64,000 nucleotides of DNA from Conoideocrella luteorostrata (taxonomy: Eukaryota > Ascomycota > Sordariomycetes > Hypocreales > Clavicipitaceae), in the NCBI GenBank assembly GCA_032433595.1, contig JASWJB010000197.1:18442-82441 (forward strand). The letters are read 5' to 3'. Below, in pieces: positions 10,626 to 22,790 of the stretch (positions are counted from its first letter, which is position 1; each line of letters opens with the position of its first letter). A model generated the notes under the pieces. That model was not told the DNA's origin and did no database searches. It worked only from the letters and a program-made list of their open reading frames with translations. A program made the position numbers and the translations under genes.

Positions 10626-12530
10626 ATGTATTTGTGGACGTTGGCGAGCTTCGTACTCGCGGGTGTTGCGACAGCTGAGCTGTTCCCGAGACAGACACCA
10701 GCTCCTACTACGACCGGCGCGGCGTTACCAACTTTCACTGCCATCACCTCATGCCATCTTCACGAAACAGCGCTGTATGTTGATCACCGTGAATGCTGAC
10801 CAGTGTGAATTCAGCCAAGAAATCAATCAACACAAACTAATGTGCTCGCAATTAGTTTCTGCATGGACGGAGACAACGAGTATCAGGTCCAAACAACAGT
10901 TACTCAAACTACCGACATTCCAGCGCAATTTACCGGATGTCACAGCCACCCACCCGACACGTTCGTCTACACCACTCTCAAAATGCTGGTATTTGGATTC
11001 ATATACTTACAATACTACTCTGTAGGTACTGCGTCGATAAGGCTGGAGAAGATGTTCAAATCATTATTCCCGGAGCTGGAGGCGGCAAGACCGAGGGCGG
11101 GGGCAGCGGCAGCGGCAGCGGCAATAGCAATGGCAATGGCAACGGCGAGAAGACGGGCAGTGGAAATGGACATCAGCATTGTCATTTCCACGCCGGAGTA
11201 GAGTGAGTGGCGTCATTTGATTTCAGAAATATCCCACACTTGTATTTTCCAAGGCGTTGCGGCAACTAACCGTCTGCAGGCACTGTGTCGGTGCCGGCGA
11301 GAGCGAAGGCAAGCCAAGTTGCGGTGTTACTAACAGAGACTACAACATCGGCCTGCGTGTCGGTCTTCTCTTTGTAATTATGGCCACTAGTGCCTTGGGT
11401 ACGTGAACTCATGGACGATCCAAACACCCCTTACATATCAGAAGTCGCTGACCCGGGAAACCAAACAGGCGTTTTTGGACCCATTTTCCTCCAGAAAGTG
11501 CTGCCCGAAAAACTATCTCTCATCTTCATCATCCTCAAGCAATTTGGCACCGGTATCATCATCTCGACCGCTTTCGTTCACGTGAGTTGCGTTCCAATAC
11601 TTTTGGTGAACAAAACTGTCACTAATAGATTGCTGAAAGCTTTTCACCCATGCGTCCCTCATGTTCGGTAACAAATGTCTTGGAGAGCTGAAATATGAAG
11701 CTACTACGGCCGCAATTATGATGGCTGGTATCTTCCTTTCCTTCCTTGTAGAGTACATTGGTCAGCGCATCGTGCTTGCCAAGACCCGGGCATCTTCTCA
11801 ACTCAATGCAGAGGAGAAAGCCAAGGCTTTGCTCTCCACTGAAGTCGTGAGCATCCTGGTCATGGAAGCGGGCATTCTTTTCCACTCGCTACGTAAGTCT
11901 CTCTTGGTTGTACTGTTCAACCCCTGATGTGCTAACTGCTGCCTTCCTTCAGTCATCGGTCTAACCTTGGTCGTTGCTGGCGACTCGTTCTTCATTACTT
12001 TGTTCGTCGTCATCCTATTCCATCAAATGTTCGAAGGACTAGCTCTCGGTACCCGTATTGCCACCATCGGCACTACCGCTGACGTACGTACCTTGCCTTC
12101 ATCCGGCCTCCGCTCCAACAGCACGGACAACGGAAATGACACCGACAAGTCGGTTCACACCCCCACGGAAGAGACAGTCGATGACTCGACGTTGAAGCAG
12201 CCGCTTACATTGTCGATGAAGAAGAAGCTCGGTCTTGCTGCTCTGTTCGCTTTTGTTACACCGATTGGCATGGCTATCGGTATTGGAGTGTTGAAGAAGT
12301 TCAACGGAAATGACCCATCTACTATTGTCGCCATCGGAACTCTGGATGCCCTGTCTGCCGGTATCCTGGTTTGGACTGGCGTTGTTGAGATGTGGGCGGC
12401 TGATTGGATGACTGGTAGTCACGGTCATAAGGCGGAGCTTGCTGAGGCTAATATGCTCACCGTCACTCTAGGCGGGTTAGGCTTGGTGACCGGTATGGCC
12501 GTTATGAGTCTTCTCGGAAAGTGGGCATAG
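10626..12530 (+). CDS. ZIP family zinc transporter with CHxH extracellular repeats (ZrfC-like)
   Basis: Seven exons (10626-10774, 10856-10960, 11026-11202, 11280-11398, 11469-11581, 11640-11892, 11953-12530) encode 497 aa. The protein imports zinc across the plasma membrane. Residues 1-17 are a signal peptide. An extracellular region to about 160 contains three Cys-His-x-His...Cys modules (C43-C52, C78-C87, C137-C146) separated by a Ser/Thr-rich and a Gly/Asn/Ser-rich linker, like the N-terminus of Aspergillus ZrfC, the alkaline-condition transporter. Membrane segments begin near RDYNIGLRVGLLFVI; the ZIP core shows FGTGIIISTAFVH, HSLLIGLTLVVAGD and HQMFEGLALGTRIA, and ends GKWA. The usual His-rich cytosolic loop is absent. 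Introns 1-3 cut the three modules at the same codon in the same phase. Zinc and alkaline regulation are inferred from the ZrfC resemblance. Confidence 0.9.
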
Positions 12531-12817
12531 ATAATGCAGAGGTCTCCATGTCGGAAACGGAGACGTATAACATATATATAGAATGACATGATACCAAGAA
12601 ACGTTCGCACATTCGCCTTATTAGAGAGTGTTCTAAATTAGAAAGACGGAAAGCACAATTTCCTTCAACTTTGAAACTTTGACACCCACGAAATCGGAAC
12701 AGGAAGCAGCAAGTGCGCCATTGCAAGCCAAAAATCATGTAGAAATCAATATGGTGAACTCTACACTACGTTTTACCTCACAAAAAGGCCGACCACTATC
12801 GTCCTAGCCACTCAACT

Positions 12818-15732
12818 TTACTTGGAAAAAGAACTTAATGTGGAGTTCGTGTCATTGCCTGACAAGATCAGTACGTTTTGTCCGCTCAGATTCATGATAT
12901 CCCAGTGGTCAGAGATATGCGGATCCCCATATGGCCTCAAAGCTGCGATTCGCATGCTGTTACAAGAAGGTTAGTTTAAAGATATGTTTGGATCCTGAAG
13001 CGGTAATGTCTACTACCTATAATTTCCGGGTGCTATATGCGTCCCGTTAGATAGGTTTCCGAACCACCAGAATCGCTGATAACCTCGAGGAACCCTCATC
13101 AAGGGGAAGGACACGGTGTCGTTGATATTGACAAGTGACGGGTCGAACCATCGAAATTTGTCTGCATCACGTACCGAGGTCGCTGATCCAACATATCCCC
13201 CTTTACCGATTTCAGGAGGATACTTCCAGCTTAGTTCGGTCCAGTCTTGTTCAAAAATCTAAGCATAAATTAGCATCAGCGTGTCAGACTAAAGAGGCTA
13301 TTTCCAGAAACGAACATCCCAACGAAGATGCACACAAGGGTAGCTAAGCCGACATGTCAAATCGCCAAAGTCTGTCGACCGCCGTTCGGGGTCAAACGAC
13401 CAGCTGTTATGAGTGGTAAGTGCATGAGTCGAAGGCGAAATGTTGAATTTACACACTGAGCTCCATCTTGCCATCCATTTATCATCGGAGTGCCGTCAAA
13501 CATGGTGTCAAATGCCTTTTCCGTATCATATGCCGCTCCTATACGTAATATATTAGCCTAGAGTTATTTCTTTGGACCCGAAATAGGTTAAAAACTTTGA
13601 ACTTGCCCCCATATGGAATGCAAAAATGTTCATCGTTGTCACCCCTGATGAGAATCTTGCCGCTGTATAACGGGAGCAAATTGTCATTGACACCTTTGGG
13701 CAATGCAAATTTGAACCTGCAGGGAACAGTTAATAGGATTTATATGAATATGTCGCAATCTTTCTCACCTAAATGTTTTGGTTTGGCCAGATCCTATGCT
13801 TTCATCTGGCGGAAGAGATACCACAGCTGATATGTTGAGAGGTTGCAACTTGGATAACAGCTTGATATCACTAATTCCATCGTATATCTCCACGCCTGGC
13901 AAGGACTCGTGTTCGAATGTATAGTGAACAGTTCTGTTTGCGTGGTTGGTGATTCGAATATCCCAGTCCGGTCGAAATAGCTCGGTATCTAACAGTGAAA
14001 TCTGGTCAAATGAGAGGTGGGTGGTATATAGCAAGACTTTTCGGGCGTCAACAAGCCCACTTCCCACCTGAAATGGAGGAGCTGATTCATTGAAGTAAAT
14101 TTCTTCGGTGCTCCAAGCGACGTTCTGCCCACTGGAGATAATCCTGTTGGTAAGCTCTATTGCAAGGTTCGAGCCATGAAGCTCTCGACCACCATGTTCA
14201 GCGATATAGAGAGCGGCGATTCCAGCAATGTACGGGGCCGCCATAGAGGATCCACTATCTGTCTCAAAATCTTGGTCAAGCCAGGTACTGAGAATATCGT
14301 AGCCTGGGGCACCAATGTCCGGTTTTATTGTTAACTCATTGGTCGGGCCCCAAGAGGTAAAATAGGCCGCGGCTGGTCTAGATGTCGGATCGATTTCAAC
14401 CAACCGTGGGTCTCCAGTGGTATTGACTGCTGCAACAGATACGACATGGCGTCCATTGGAGCCTACCCCAGAGTAGAACGGCCCTTTCTGGCCTTCGTTT
14501 CCCGCAGCAATGGATACGAAGACCCCTTGTTGGGCAATTCGGCTAGCAACCAGAGCCCAAGGACTATCGACGAAACCGCCCGGCCGGTTTACGCTGGCGG
14601 TTATTACGTCAGCCTATGACTTAATTAGCGTTGAGTTAAATTTGTCAATATATCTCTACCCACACCGGCGCTATAAGCGTCACAAAATGCTTGTATCAGA
14701 ACGTCTTCGGTGGTATCTGACTCTTCCGATCTCTAATACAACAGGTCAGCTCTAACAGTTAGTCGAGAAGGCTCTTCAACATACGTCGGAGAACACTTTG
14801 TATATGAGCAATTCTGCCTCAGGGGCAACACCAGTAAACCTATCCACGTTTATGTTATCAAGCTGTGCATCATGACTAGGGACGGGTTGTCTTGCCACTT
14901 ATTTTCACCCGCAATGATTCCAGCCACGTGCGTTCCGTGTCCTTGAAAATCCCTGGGATCGATATCAGGCTGTTTTGGGTGAGTTATTTCGGAGCGAGAA
15001 TTCCCTGAGCAGATTTCGTTAAGTAGAGATCTACGGACTGGACGTGCGGGAGAATATGAACGTACATTCCGGGCCCACAAGATCATAACCTCCAGCAACC
15101 TTGCACCCTGGCCCAAAGCAACCGCCAAGCTGTAGGCTATGTAAATATATAGCAATGACCCGGATTAAATTTTACCTACGGCTTTGTGGGAATAGTCAAT
15201 GCCGGTGTCAACAACTGCCACTTTTGTGCCTTTGCCCTTCATCCCAGCTTTGTGGAGGAGATCTACTCCCGTCCACTGGTGGGCTGAATTGTTTTCAGGT
15301 TGCTCTCGTTTGATTTCGCCGTTACGGTGAGGCGATCGCGGGATGGACATCGCCTGGACAGGCCAAACATTCGCCACGCCTTTAATTCTCTCAATGGAAT
15401 CAATGTTATCGACAGAAGTCGCAATCACAGCACCATGAAAAATGTCACGGCAGTCGAACTTTTCGTGAACTCCTGCGTGAATCCCATTGAACAATTGAGT
15501 TACAAAGTCGATAGAGGTTCCCTGAAAAGAAAAAAGAGGTTAGCTGTAGTCTCGAACAGCAGCGTAAGTGGATCTAGACAACCTGAGTTAACTCGACAAT
15601 ATACTTCTGTATGATGCCGTTTCCTCCCGATTCATGCACCGTCATAGAGTTATAGCTTGAAGGAGAACTAACCCCAGCCGCTAGAGTGCCAAATGTAGAG
15701 ATTAGGGCCACGGAAAGACGCATTCTCGTCAT
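12818..15732 (-). CDS. Secreted subtilisin-like serine protease (S8A, minor extracellular type)
   Basis: Twelve exons can be joined in frame (15583-15732, 15180-15521, 15066-15129, 14899-15004, 14785-14839, 14664-14732, 13769-14613, 13607-13716, 13457-13538, 13316-13403, 13017-13258, 12818-12956) to give 763 aa. A signal peptide and a propeptide (to about 130) precede the catalytic domain. The triad is D155 (VAVVDTGID), H208 (GHGTHVAGI) and S385 (GSSMAAPYIAG), with oxyanion N301 (AAGNE). The Ser motif has GSS where GTS is usual; the nucleophile is kept. The C-terminal third matches the beta-rich tail of PR1C/Vpr-type fungal proteases (LRWDIFEQDW, APGNYSMRIAALRP). The protease-associated insert typical of that group is missing between the Asn and Ser blocks. 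Exons of 55-106 nt and a GC-AG intron (13539-13606) are odd. It probably degrades external protein. Confidence 0.82.
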
Positions 15733-18653
15733 TTCAGTACTCGATGCCTTCTGCTTTTCCAGAGTTGCTGACCAGTACCAAGGGAGAGTGGATCAACCAA
15801 AAGAACCTGACAAGATTCGGGAAAATTGAAGCATGGGCGGAGAATGAGAAATGGGAGGTTCTCATAGTCTCTACTTATGCGCAAGGCAAAGGGTTTGAGG
15901 GGATGTGTTACGATGTCGTACGGTAATTGCGAAACCATGCCATTGACGGGATGAACTAATTTATTGGTGTAATCTTCAAATCTGCGGTACGCATTCCCGA
16001 AATCCTGGCGTCATTCGACTTCTCTGTGTCTGCTAAGCTTAGGTCACGCCAGTTTTCTACCAGTCGCTCTTGCCAATGAAGAACAAGGCAGTATGAGGAG
16101 AACCTGCCACAAACATGGAAGGCGGATCCAAACAACATTGACTTGAACCCGGCCGGCAACATTCATAATCTATGGCTCAAAACCTGGGGAAAGATATAAT
16201 CGGTGGCGTTGACGTATTTTGCTTCGGCTTAAAAAAAAGGATCCGATTTGTTTGGTAGCGGCATAGAGCAGTATCACCTTAAGGGCTTAGCTACAGGTAT
16301 TGCATCCGAACACTAACTAGCTAACTAGGCCAAACAAGAAGGTCACCAAAACATGAAAGACCGGTTTGTTTCGTAGATACGGATAATCGATCAGTATCAC
16401 CGCCTCGTCTTGTCTCGTCTCATCTCGTAGCGGATAGGAAAGCCCGTGCAAACACATCATTGGTGTTTGTGCGAGTAGTACTGAGGAACTCGTTCACTCC
16501 AATTTACTAGTCAGGTACGGGAGCAAACCGCAGCAGATCGGATAAACAGGCAAGCAGTTCATCGTTCCAGAATGCTGATAGAGTGCAACACTAGTTAGTT
16601 AGTGCAAGGCCAAGCCTGACAAGCGTGCGACAACGGTGGAAATCGTATGCAAGGGGGCGGGGAGGGCGGCGCCAGTGCTTCGTCCTAGCCTAGTACGCGG
16701 ATTGCACTTATGGAACCCCAACATGCGGAGCTGTCTGTTGTCGTGCTGTCAACCGTAATGGGAGTCGGATGGGAGGCCCAACATGCTAACATGTTGTGGC
16801 CATGGCAAGGCAGAAATCCGGGCTCTGTCCACCACTAGTTTGGCCAGTAAAGTGACGACGGGGAAAGATGCCATGTGCGACAGCTACGAGTTTCCATCAG
16901 CATAGTTTTCCATCCCCCTGAGTGCTTTTGTTCCGTAGAACGACGATGAGCTCACAACATAATGCAAGCCCATTCTGAACCGGCGACCGCCGTACCGAAC
17001 GCAACTCTTGCCAGTCATTATGGCACAAATGCTCCATACAATGCTGCAATAGTTTAGTCCGTAGTTACTCCGTAGTAGAACGGTAATTGACCCCAATGGG
17101 TCCACCAAGCGCCGGCCGTTTGCCTGAGCAGTCTGGGAAGCTGGCTTGTTGAACGCAGAGTTTTCTCCTCAGGCTAAATATCAACCTTGTCGAGTCCAGC
17201 AGCCAGGCAACGGAGAGCGGAAAGACAACAGTTCGAAGGATTAGTCTTAATGAGGCGCACGGTACTCCGTACTCCATAGTACTCTTCTTAGACGAAGATC
17301 CATCTAATTGAGCTATCACGTTATCCTTACAGTAGTTACTAGTATTGTATTGTATTTATTGTAATGTTGTGTAGGTGACAACATGGGACCACGCCACCAC
17401 CACCGAACGCACAGACACTGAGTGGCTTCGACGTCCAGCCGCTCCGATCCTGCACCTGGCGCTGTTTGCCAGGTACCTTCCAACCCAAGCACGCGCCTGA
17501 CAGATTAATCGAGACATCGTGGCCCCCCACGCACTTTGCCTCTGCCCTTGATGTCTCCATTAATTTGTCGACACCTTGCCAAGGAACCCGGGTGTGTTTG
17601 TGTACTAGTATTGCGGCACAGCAGAAGTAGCCGGCGTGCATGGTGCTACGGTACCGAGTGCACCCTATATTGCATCAAAGTTCGCAGCGCGGTGAACCAT
17701 GACAGAAGTACGGCAAGATCCCTTTCGTGCATCTGATGAAGGTGCGTGCATGACGCGGCGGGTTGGCACTGAGCTCCTTCTATTCTCTCCAGCCGCTCTA
17801 CGGAGTACTGTGCGTCTTCTGTCTTTGATGCAAGAAATCTTCCTCCGTGCTCCGTATAACCCATTAATAATCCAGTGGCTTTGGTCTTCGTCTGCAACTG
17901 CAAGGAACCGCAAGGTTGAAGGAGCAACTGCCATGGTCCTGTATCGACGATTGGTATTCCGTACCGGTATTTTCATGAAGGCCCTCATCTCAGCAGACCA
18001 GCAACTAGGCGTCTTCCTCGCTCAACATCGACCCTTGCCCCTGCCCCTGCCCCTGGTCGCGGCCATGCAACCTTTGGTCCCAGTTCAATGTTGCCCTCCA
18101 CCCACATCATCCATCATCCCCAGTCGGCGGCATGGGCGGCCACCATCCACCCTCCACCACCATGAAAGTCTACTTTTGCCCTCCTCTTCTCAAATCTGTG
18201 CCAGTTCCTCCTTTATCACTGCACGACCCTGTAGCTGTGCTGTCACTCTTTTCCTCTTGTTACAAGAGAAACTTCAAGGTTGGTTTTCGGCGTTCAGTGG
18301 GATACTCCCGGCGATTCCCAGAACCGTGTGCGTTGCCTCACTCTACACTCTTTTTTTTGTTCAATACTTTACACAACGACACTACCAAATACAACCTTGT
18401 AATCGAAATTGGGATTCGCTCAATTCCTTGTTCTTCGCGAACTTTAGCATCTTTCCCTCCTTTCATCAAGCCAGCTGCATTTCTGTCCTCGAATTCGGCT
18501 ACGATCATTCTACATCTTCTTGTCAACTAGAGGGCCCGTACCACCACTATTTACTGTACTCGGCTTGCTTGCTTGCTTCCTCAACGCACCTTTTTCTCTC
18601 ATCTTTCACGGCGGCCTCAGCTGAATACTTCTACAACATACTCCTCGCCAACC
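15733..18653. other. Long intergenic region with motif clusters
   Basis: About 2.9 kb with no gene I can support. It contains CTAACTAGCTAACTAG at 16313-16328, CACTAGTTAGTTAGTG around 16589-16604, and several TACTCCGTA/TACGGAGTA copies (17066-17074, 17263-17279, 17799-17808). From about 18010 to 18640 the + strand is strongly pyrimidine-rich, with CCCCTG hexamer repeats near 18035-18055; this is probably the promoter and leader of the 126-aa gene. The absence of stops in one frame across 17699-18772 is an effect of that composition. Confidence 0.55.
17066..17279. repeat. TACTCCGTA cluster
   Basis: TACTCCGTA at 17066-17074 and the tandem TACTCCGTACTCC at 17263-17275, with a further TACGGAGTAC at 17799-17808. 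These belong to the dispersed motif family described in the findings. Confidence 0.6.
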
Positions 18654-19034
18654 ATGGGTCAAAATCTTTTCGACATAATTCAGGCAAAACTGGAGCTTTT
18701 TCGCCTCGAGAAACGATACACGCGCCGACGCAATCGTCGATCCACTTTCCAGTCCAATGCAATTTATGTTGATGGAGAGTACGTCTTTCAGACACCAAAT
18801 AGCACTGGATCGTCCGCAGAATCTAGCAATACTCGCGTTGACGCTCTCCACGGCGAGATGATATCACCACACAAGACCACACCTATCACGGCCTTTTCCG
18901 AAGTTCGCCCCGAAGTCTCATCGACTGAGCGTAAGCGCTTGAACCGTTTCAGCTCGATTCCTAGCTTTGCGGGTGCCTTTGGCTCTAAGGAAAGACCACG
19001 AGTCGTGGAGCGACGCACCAGCATGATCAGATAA
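18654..19034 (+). CDS. Small conserved basic protein, function unknown
   Basis: A single-exon gene of 126 aa starting at ACCATGG, a good fungal start context. I do not know a function. Residues 1-40 (MGQNLFDIIQAKLELFRLEK, then an Arg-rich RRRNRRS run) form a probable amphipathic helix followed by a strongly basic patch; a tyrosine-containing segment (IYVDGEYVFQTP) follows. This N-terminal pattern looks like a conserved protein family of filamentous ascomycetes. The rest is Ser/Thr-rich and ends in a basic RRTSMIR, with Arg-x-x-Ser-type sites that could be phosphorylated. There is no signal peptide or membrane segment. The long pyrimidine-rich leader and the well-spaced neighbours suggest an independently regulated gene. 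Confidence 0.65.
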   Translation: MGQNLFDIIQAKLELFRLEKRYTRRRNRRSTFQSNAIYVDGEYVFQTPNSTGSSAESSNTRVDALHGEMISPHKTTPITAFSEVRPEVSSTERKRLNRFSSIPSFAGAFGSKERPRVVERRTSMIR

Positions 19035-20679
19035 TAATTTGCTTCAAACTGCAAACGGCACCATTGTGTGACCTATTTCAACGCCGGATACAGACGCATG
19101 CAGCTTCAAAGGCCATGTTGCCATGACATACTACTGAGATCAGAATGGTTGTACTCATGTACACGATATGCGCAGAACGGCGGTGGTTGGGTTATTGCTT
19201 TCTTAGACAGGGGGGAGGGATTGAAAGGAGTTTAAAACGGTATTGCGACTTACCAAGTCGAACGGAGGAGAGGGGCGACGGACGCGACTCTTTCACGAAA
19301 TCATTACTTCATTATATGGCTCGTTGGCGCTCGTATTATTGTTTTTCGTTCTTGGGCTATCGTCCACGGCCTCGATGGCGCTGTTGTCTCTTGCAGTCTT
19401 CTGGGCATTAGAGACAATACGGATATCATATGCTCAGTTATCGGCCCTCCGACTCCAATCCGCTCGCTCTGAGCAACTGGATATATCATGTTTGGCATTC
19501 TACGTTCCTTTTTCTTTTTTCTTTTTTTTTTTCTCTCAGGTGAGCTCTGCCAATGCACCACGACTTTCATGTAGTCACTCGATTCCTTGCACGTATATGC
19601 ACAAATTCAATTACAACGATCACACATTCTTCATGCAACTTGTCTGCTACAGAATTTGGTCCGTGTTCAACCCTTGAATGAAAACTTTAATATGATTGAT
19701 TAGTTACGCATATACAGATAGGCTGCAAAAGAAACATCAAGTTTGGTCTTGTCTCATTTCCATTGTCATTCTCTAACCCAAACAAACCTGTCTCGCCCAC
19801 TTCTTGAGGCGTACCCCGCTGCCAGCCATGTCTCGTCCACGGAACAATCACTTTGCGACACGCTAAAGTAAGGCATAAAAAGTAAATTCTCGGCACTATT
19901 ATAAATAGTAGGCTCTCCGAAACGGCGCCTAGTGAAACTGGTTGGGCTTTGAAACTGGCTTGGTGGGGATGCCACCGGCAGCCGTCGGCAAGATGTGTTA
20001 AGACGATTCGTGAAACGGTTGGATGTAAAGCGCTATGCAGATAGTTTAGTGATGGGTTGCCTGTCAAGTCCGCTGGTGTCCGGGTGGCTAGAGTTGGGGA
20101 GGGGAAACAATAGTGATTGGATGTGAGGCATTGGAATTGTGGTGGAAATTGTGTTACGTGCGGGATGCGTACGAGTGCGCTCGAAATTGGTTGGATGTGA
20201 GGGTACGAATTTTGGTGATGCTGGGGTAACGAAAGGTCACTGCAGGATGAGCAATAACAATGACGGAGGACAATACTACATACACTGTTTAGTTAATTAT
20301 TTGCAAACTGGCCCAAGTACTTTCCTTCTCATCACGTCCACCTTTGCTCTATGATCACGGCGCCACGGTCTTGACCAACGTACTCCAGGTTATGGCACAC
20401 GCGGCATGGCACCAACGAACATAATGAAATTCACAAACTTCGACATCTTCAACTACATATTCAACCATCATATGCACCAAGAAGCAAATATCTAAATGCG
20501 CCGCGCTACCATGAGCTCCTATGCCGGCCTATCCTATCTACCACGCCTCAACGCCACAGACTATGCTGATCTTACCACAATGCAAAATATTCAAAACCTT
20601 CCACTTCTACTGTACCGATGAATATGCAATACCAGGCCGTGGCCTGTCACGTCATCTACTATTGGGCTACAATCGCCCT
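19035..20679. other. Intergenic region, no gene recognised
   Basis: 1.6 kb between the 126-aa gene and the 3' end of the kinesin gene. It includes a T-rich run at about 19507-19540 and an A/T-rich stretch near 20270-20330. Open frames here (for example 19243-19677) are low in complexity, with a poly-Phe run read from the T tract, and show no family sequence. Confidence 0.55.
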
Positions 20680-22790
20680 TCAATAACTAACAAGTCCCCG
20701 TTGCGGAGCTAAATCACGAGCACTCAACACCGACGTTGTCTCATTAGTGTCGTCATACACTTGCAGTTTAGCCATCGACTTGGATCTAGATTTTCGAGGT
20801 TGGATCCTGATGGTCTGATCATTGAGAAGTTCTTCTTCAACATCGGCATCATCGAGGTCGGAACCGGTGCACTCAGCAGTGCCGGTGTGACGCAGGCGTC
20901 TCATCCTTCTGTCATGCCGCAGAGGGCTTTTTGAAGGGCTTCGCATGACGGAAATGTGCTCTTCCGAAAACCCCAAGCGGTTTCGCAGGCGTTGAATTTT
21001 CCCAATCAACTTGGCCTGCCCTGGAAAATATGGAAGGGCCATTTCATATGCTCTTAGTGCCGAAGCATCGTCGCCTTTTTCTTTATGTTGTCTGGCGGCC
21101 AGAAGAAACCGTAGGCCATCCGATTTCGAGTCCTTGCGTCTCTCGCCACTTTCAATGCGCCTCTCCAGTGCCTCTAGCCGCCTTTGCATCGCTTCACCAA
21201 CGTTTGACTCAGTTGATGCTGGCTTATGCTGAACTGAGTCTTCAGCGGTAGATCGAGCAGCCAAAATCTCGCTAACCTTCTTTTCCACCATGGCCTCAAT
21301 TTGAGATGCCGTCACAGTGATAGAAGGCTCATCCGCTGTCGGTCGAGCAACTTTGGTGGGTCTTGCAATGCCACTCTCCTGGTCCGAAGACCGCTTGTGA
21401 GCCGCGCTGGGACGAGGAACTAAGCTAACATTGACAATGGGCCGGGGCAAGGTCGTCAACATTGAAGCTGTCTTTTTGGGCGATTGTCTCGCCTTGTCCG
21501 TGTAGACGCTGAATGACTTGATCGGCCTGGCCACGTCAGCCGAGGCTTTGGCGGCCACGTTGCCATTGTGTACATTATGTGCGCTGAGAGCATTGGCCAG
21601 TGGCCGTAATGGTTGCCGCGAGACAGCATTAGAGCTAAAAGACCTGGGAAACTGTTTAAAAACAACTTCGTTTTCAATCTCGCGAACCTCAATCCGCTTA
21701 GCCCGAGAGCTGACGTTCAGACTGCTGAGGGTATCCAGATGGTAGCTACGAAGCGGAGCTAAGTTCAGAATCATAACGGTGATGCCATTATTCTGGCCAA
21801 GGGACAAAATGCGGGTCATCTTGGATTCTCTGTATGGAATCCGTTTGTCACCTCTTGAGATAGCATCGATACACTGACTCAGCACGAAGAGGCTCTTGTT
21901 AATTGCCGCCGATTCAACCAAGCGCTCCTTACCATTGTCGGTACGTCGGTTATCTTCTGAGCCAGCCAAGTCAATGGCAGACACTGTGCTCTCTCTAATC
22001 ACGTTTTCTGAGATTTGGGTTACCTTGACGCGTAGAATGGCGTGACTTCGACTGCTATGTGCATTGAGTTTCGTGGACGCGGTGACGCGATTGTTGTTGC
22101 TCTCAATGTACATTTTCTCAAAGTCTCGCAAGTCCTCGCATGCCCTTTCTGACAATCCAGCAACAACGGTCCTCCCGTTGGCCTCTGCGCGAAGGGGCAG
22201 GCCTGATGGTGTCCTCTTCTCGGGCGGTTCTAGAAGGTCGAAAACCTTGTCGTTGTAAATCTCGTAGTACGACAAGCTGACTTTTACCGTCGTGTTTCCC
22301 TCTGTATCCTTGGCAATCTTCTTGCCTCTTCGGAATACACCGCTGAGAAGACGGGGGATGACTCCTCTCTCGGCGAGTTTGAGTCCACCACGCATCGTAT
22401 GCGTTTTCCCCGTGCCCGTGACACCGTACGCGAATATTGTGACATCGTATCCTAGGAACAAAGACTTAAGATGCGGTTGTACTGCTTCAGGTTTTAGCAT
22501 TGACGATGTGGGACTCGCGCATGAAATACACGTCTCGGAAAGAAACTGCGCCATGCGACGTTGTGGGTTCACATCGTACCTTCGGAAGTAAATAGCGTCT
22601 CCTGCGATGTCGACTGGTCGTATACGGCATTGAACGCGAACGAAAACTCTTCAGCTTCGTTCTTCGGACTGGGAATCTTGATAATCGTGTTTGGCTTGCC
22701 GTCCTCTGCGCAATCAGGACGAACAATGATGTCCTTGTCCAGCTCCTTTTCCAAGAGCGGACGTATCCTGGCAACAACACGAACAGACAT
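20680..22790 (-). CDS. Kinesin-10 (KIF22/Kid)-like motor protein
   Basis: Two exons (22580-22790 and 20680-22484; intron 95 nt) encode 671 aa. The N-terminal motor (about 1-340) has P-loop GVTGTGKTHTM, switch I NAHSSRSHA and switch II IDLAGSEDNRRT. The SEDNRRT string, the SLFVL block and PYRESK match kinesin-10 (vertebrate KIF22), which drives chromosome arms along spindle microtubules; this assignment is inference. The usual LLQDSLGG element is shortened to ILSLGQNN, two residues missing. A basic, Ser-rich middle follows, then a short coiled coil and a TPR-like helical pair (ASALRAYEMALPYFPGQAK). No clear DNA-binding helix-hairpin-helix is visible. It diverges from AIM24 over a 459-bp shared promoter. 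Confidence 0.85.

Noticed and set aside
17699..18772. A 357-codon + strand frame
   Set aside because: It runs through the pyrimidine-rich leader and out of frame across the start of the 126-aa gene. Composition (Leu/Ser/Pro/Phe-rich, many Cys and His) reflects T/C-rich DNA lacking stops, and no family sequence is visible.
19243..19677. A 144-codon frame with a hydrophobic centre
   Set aside because: Its poly-Phe run is the translation of a T tract; no conserved sequence and no good start context.
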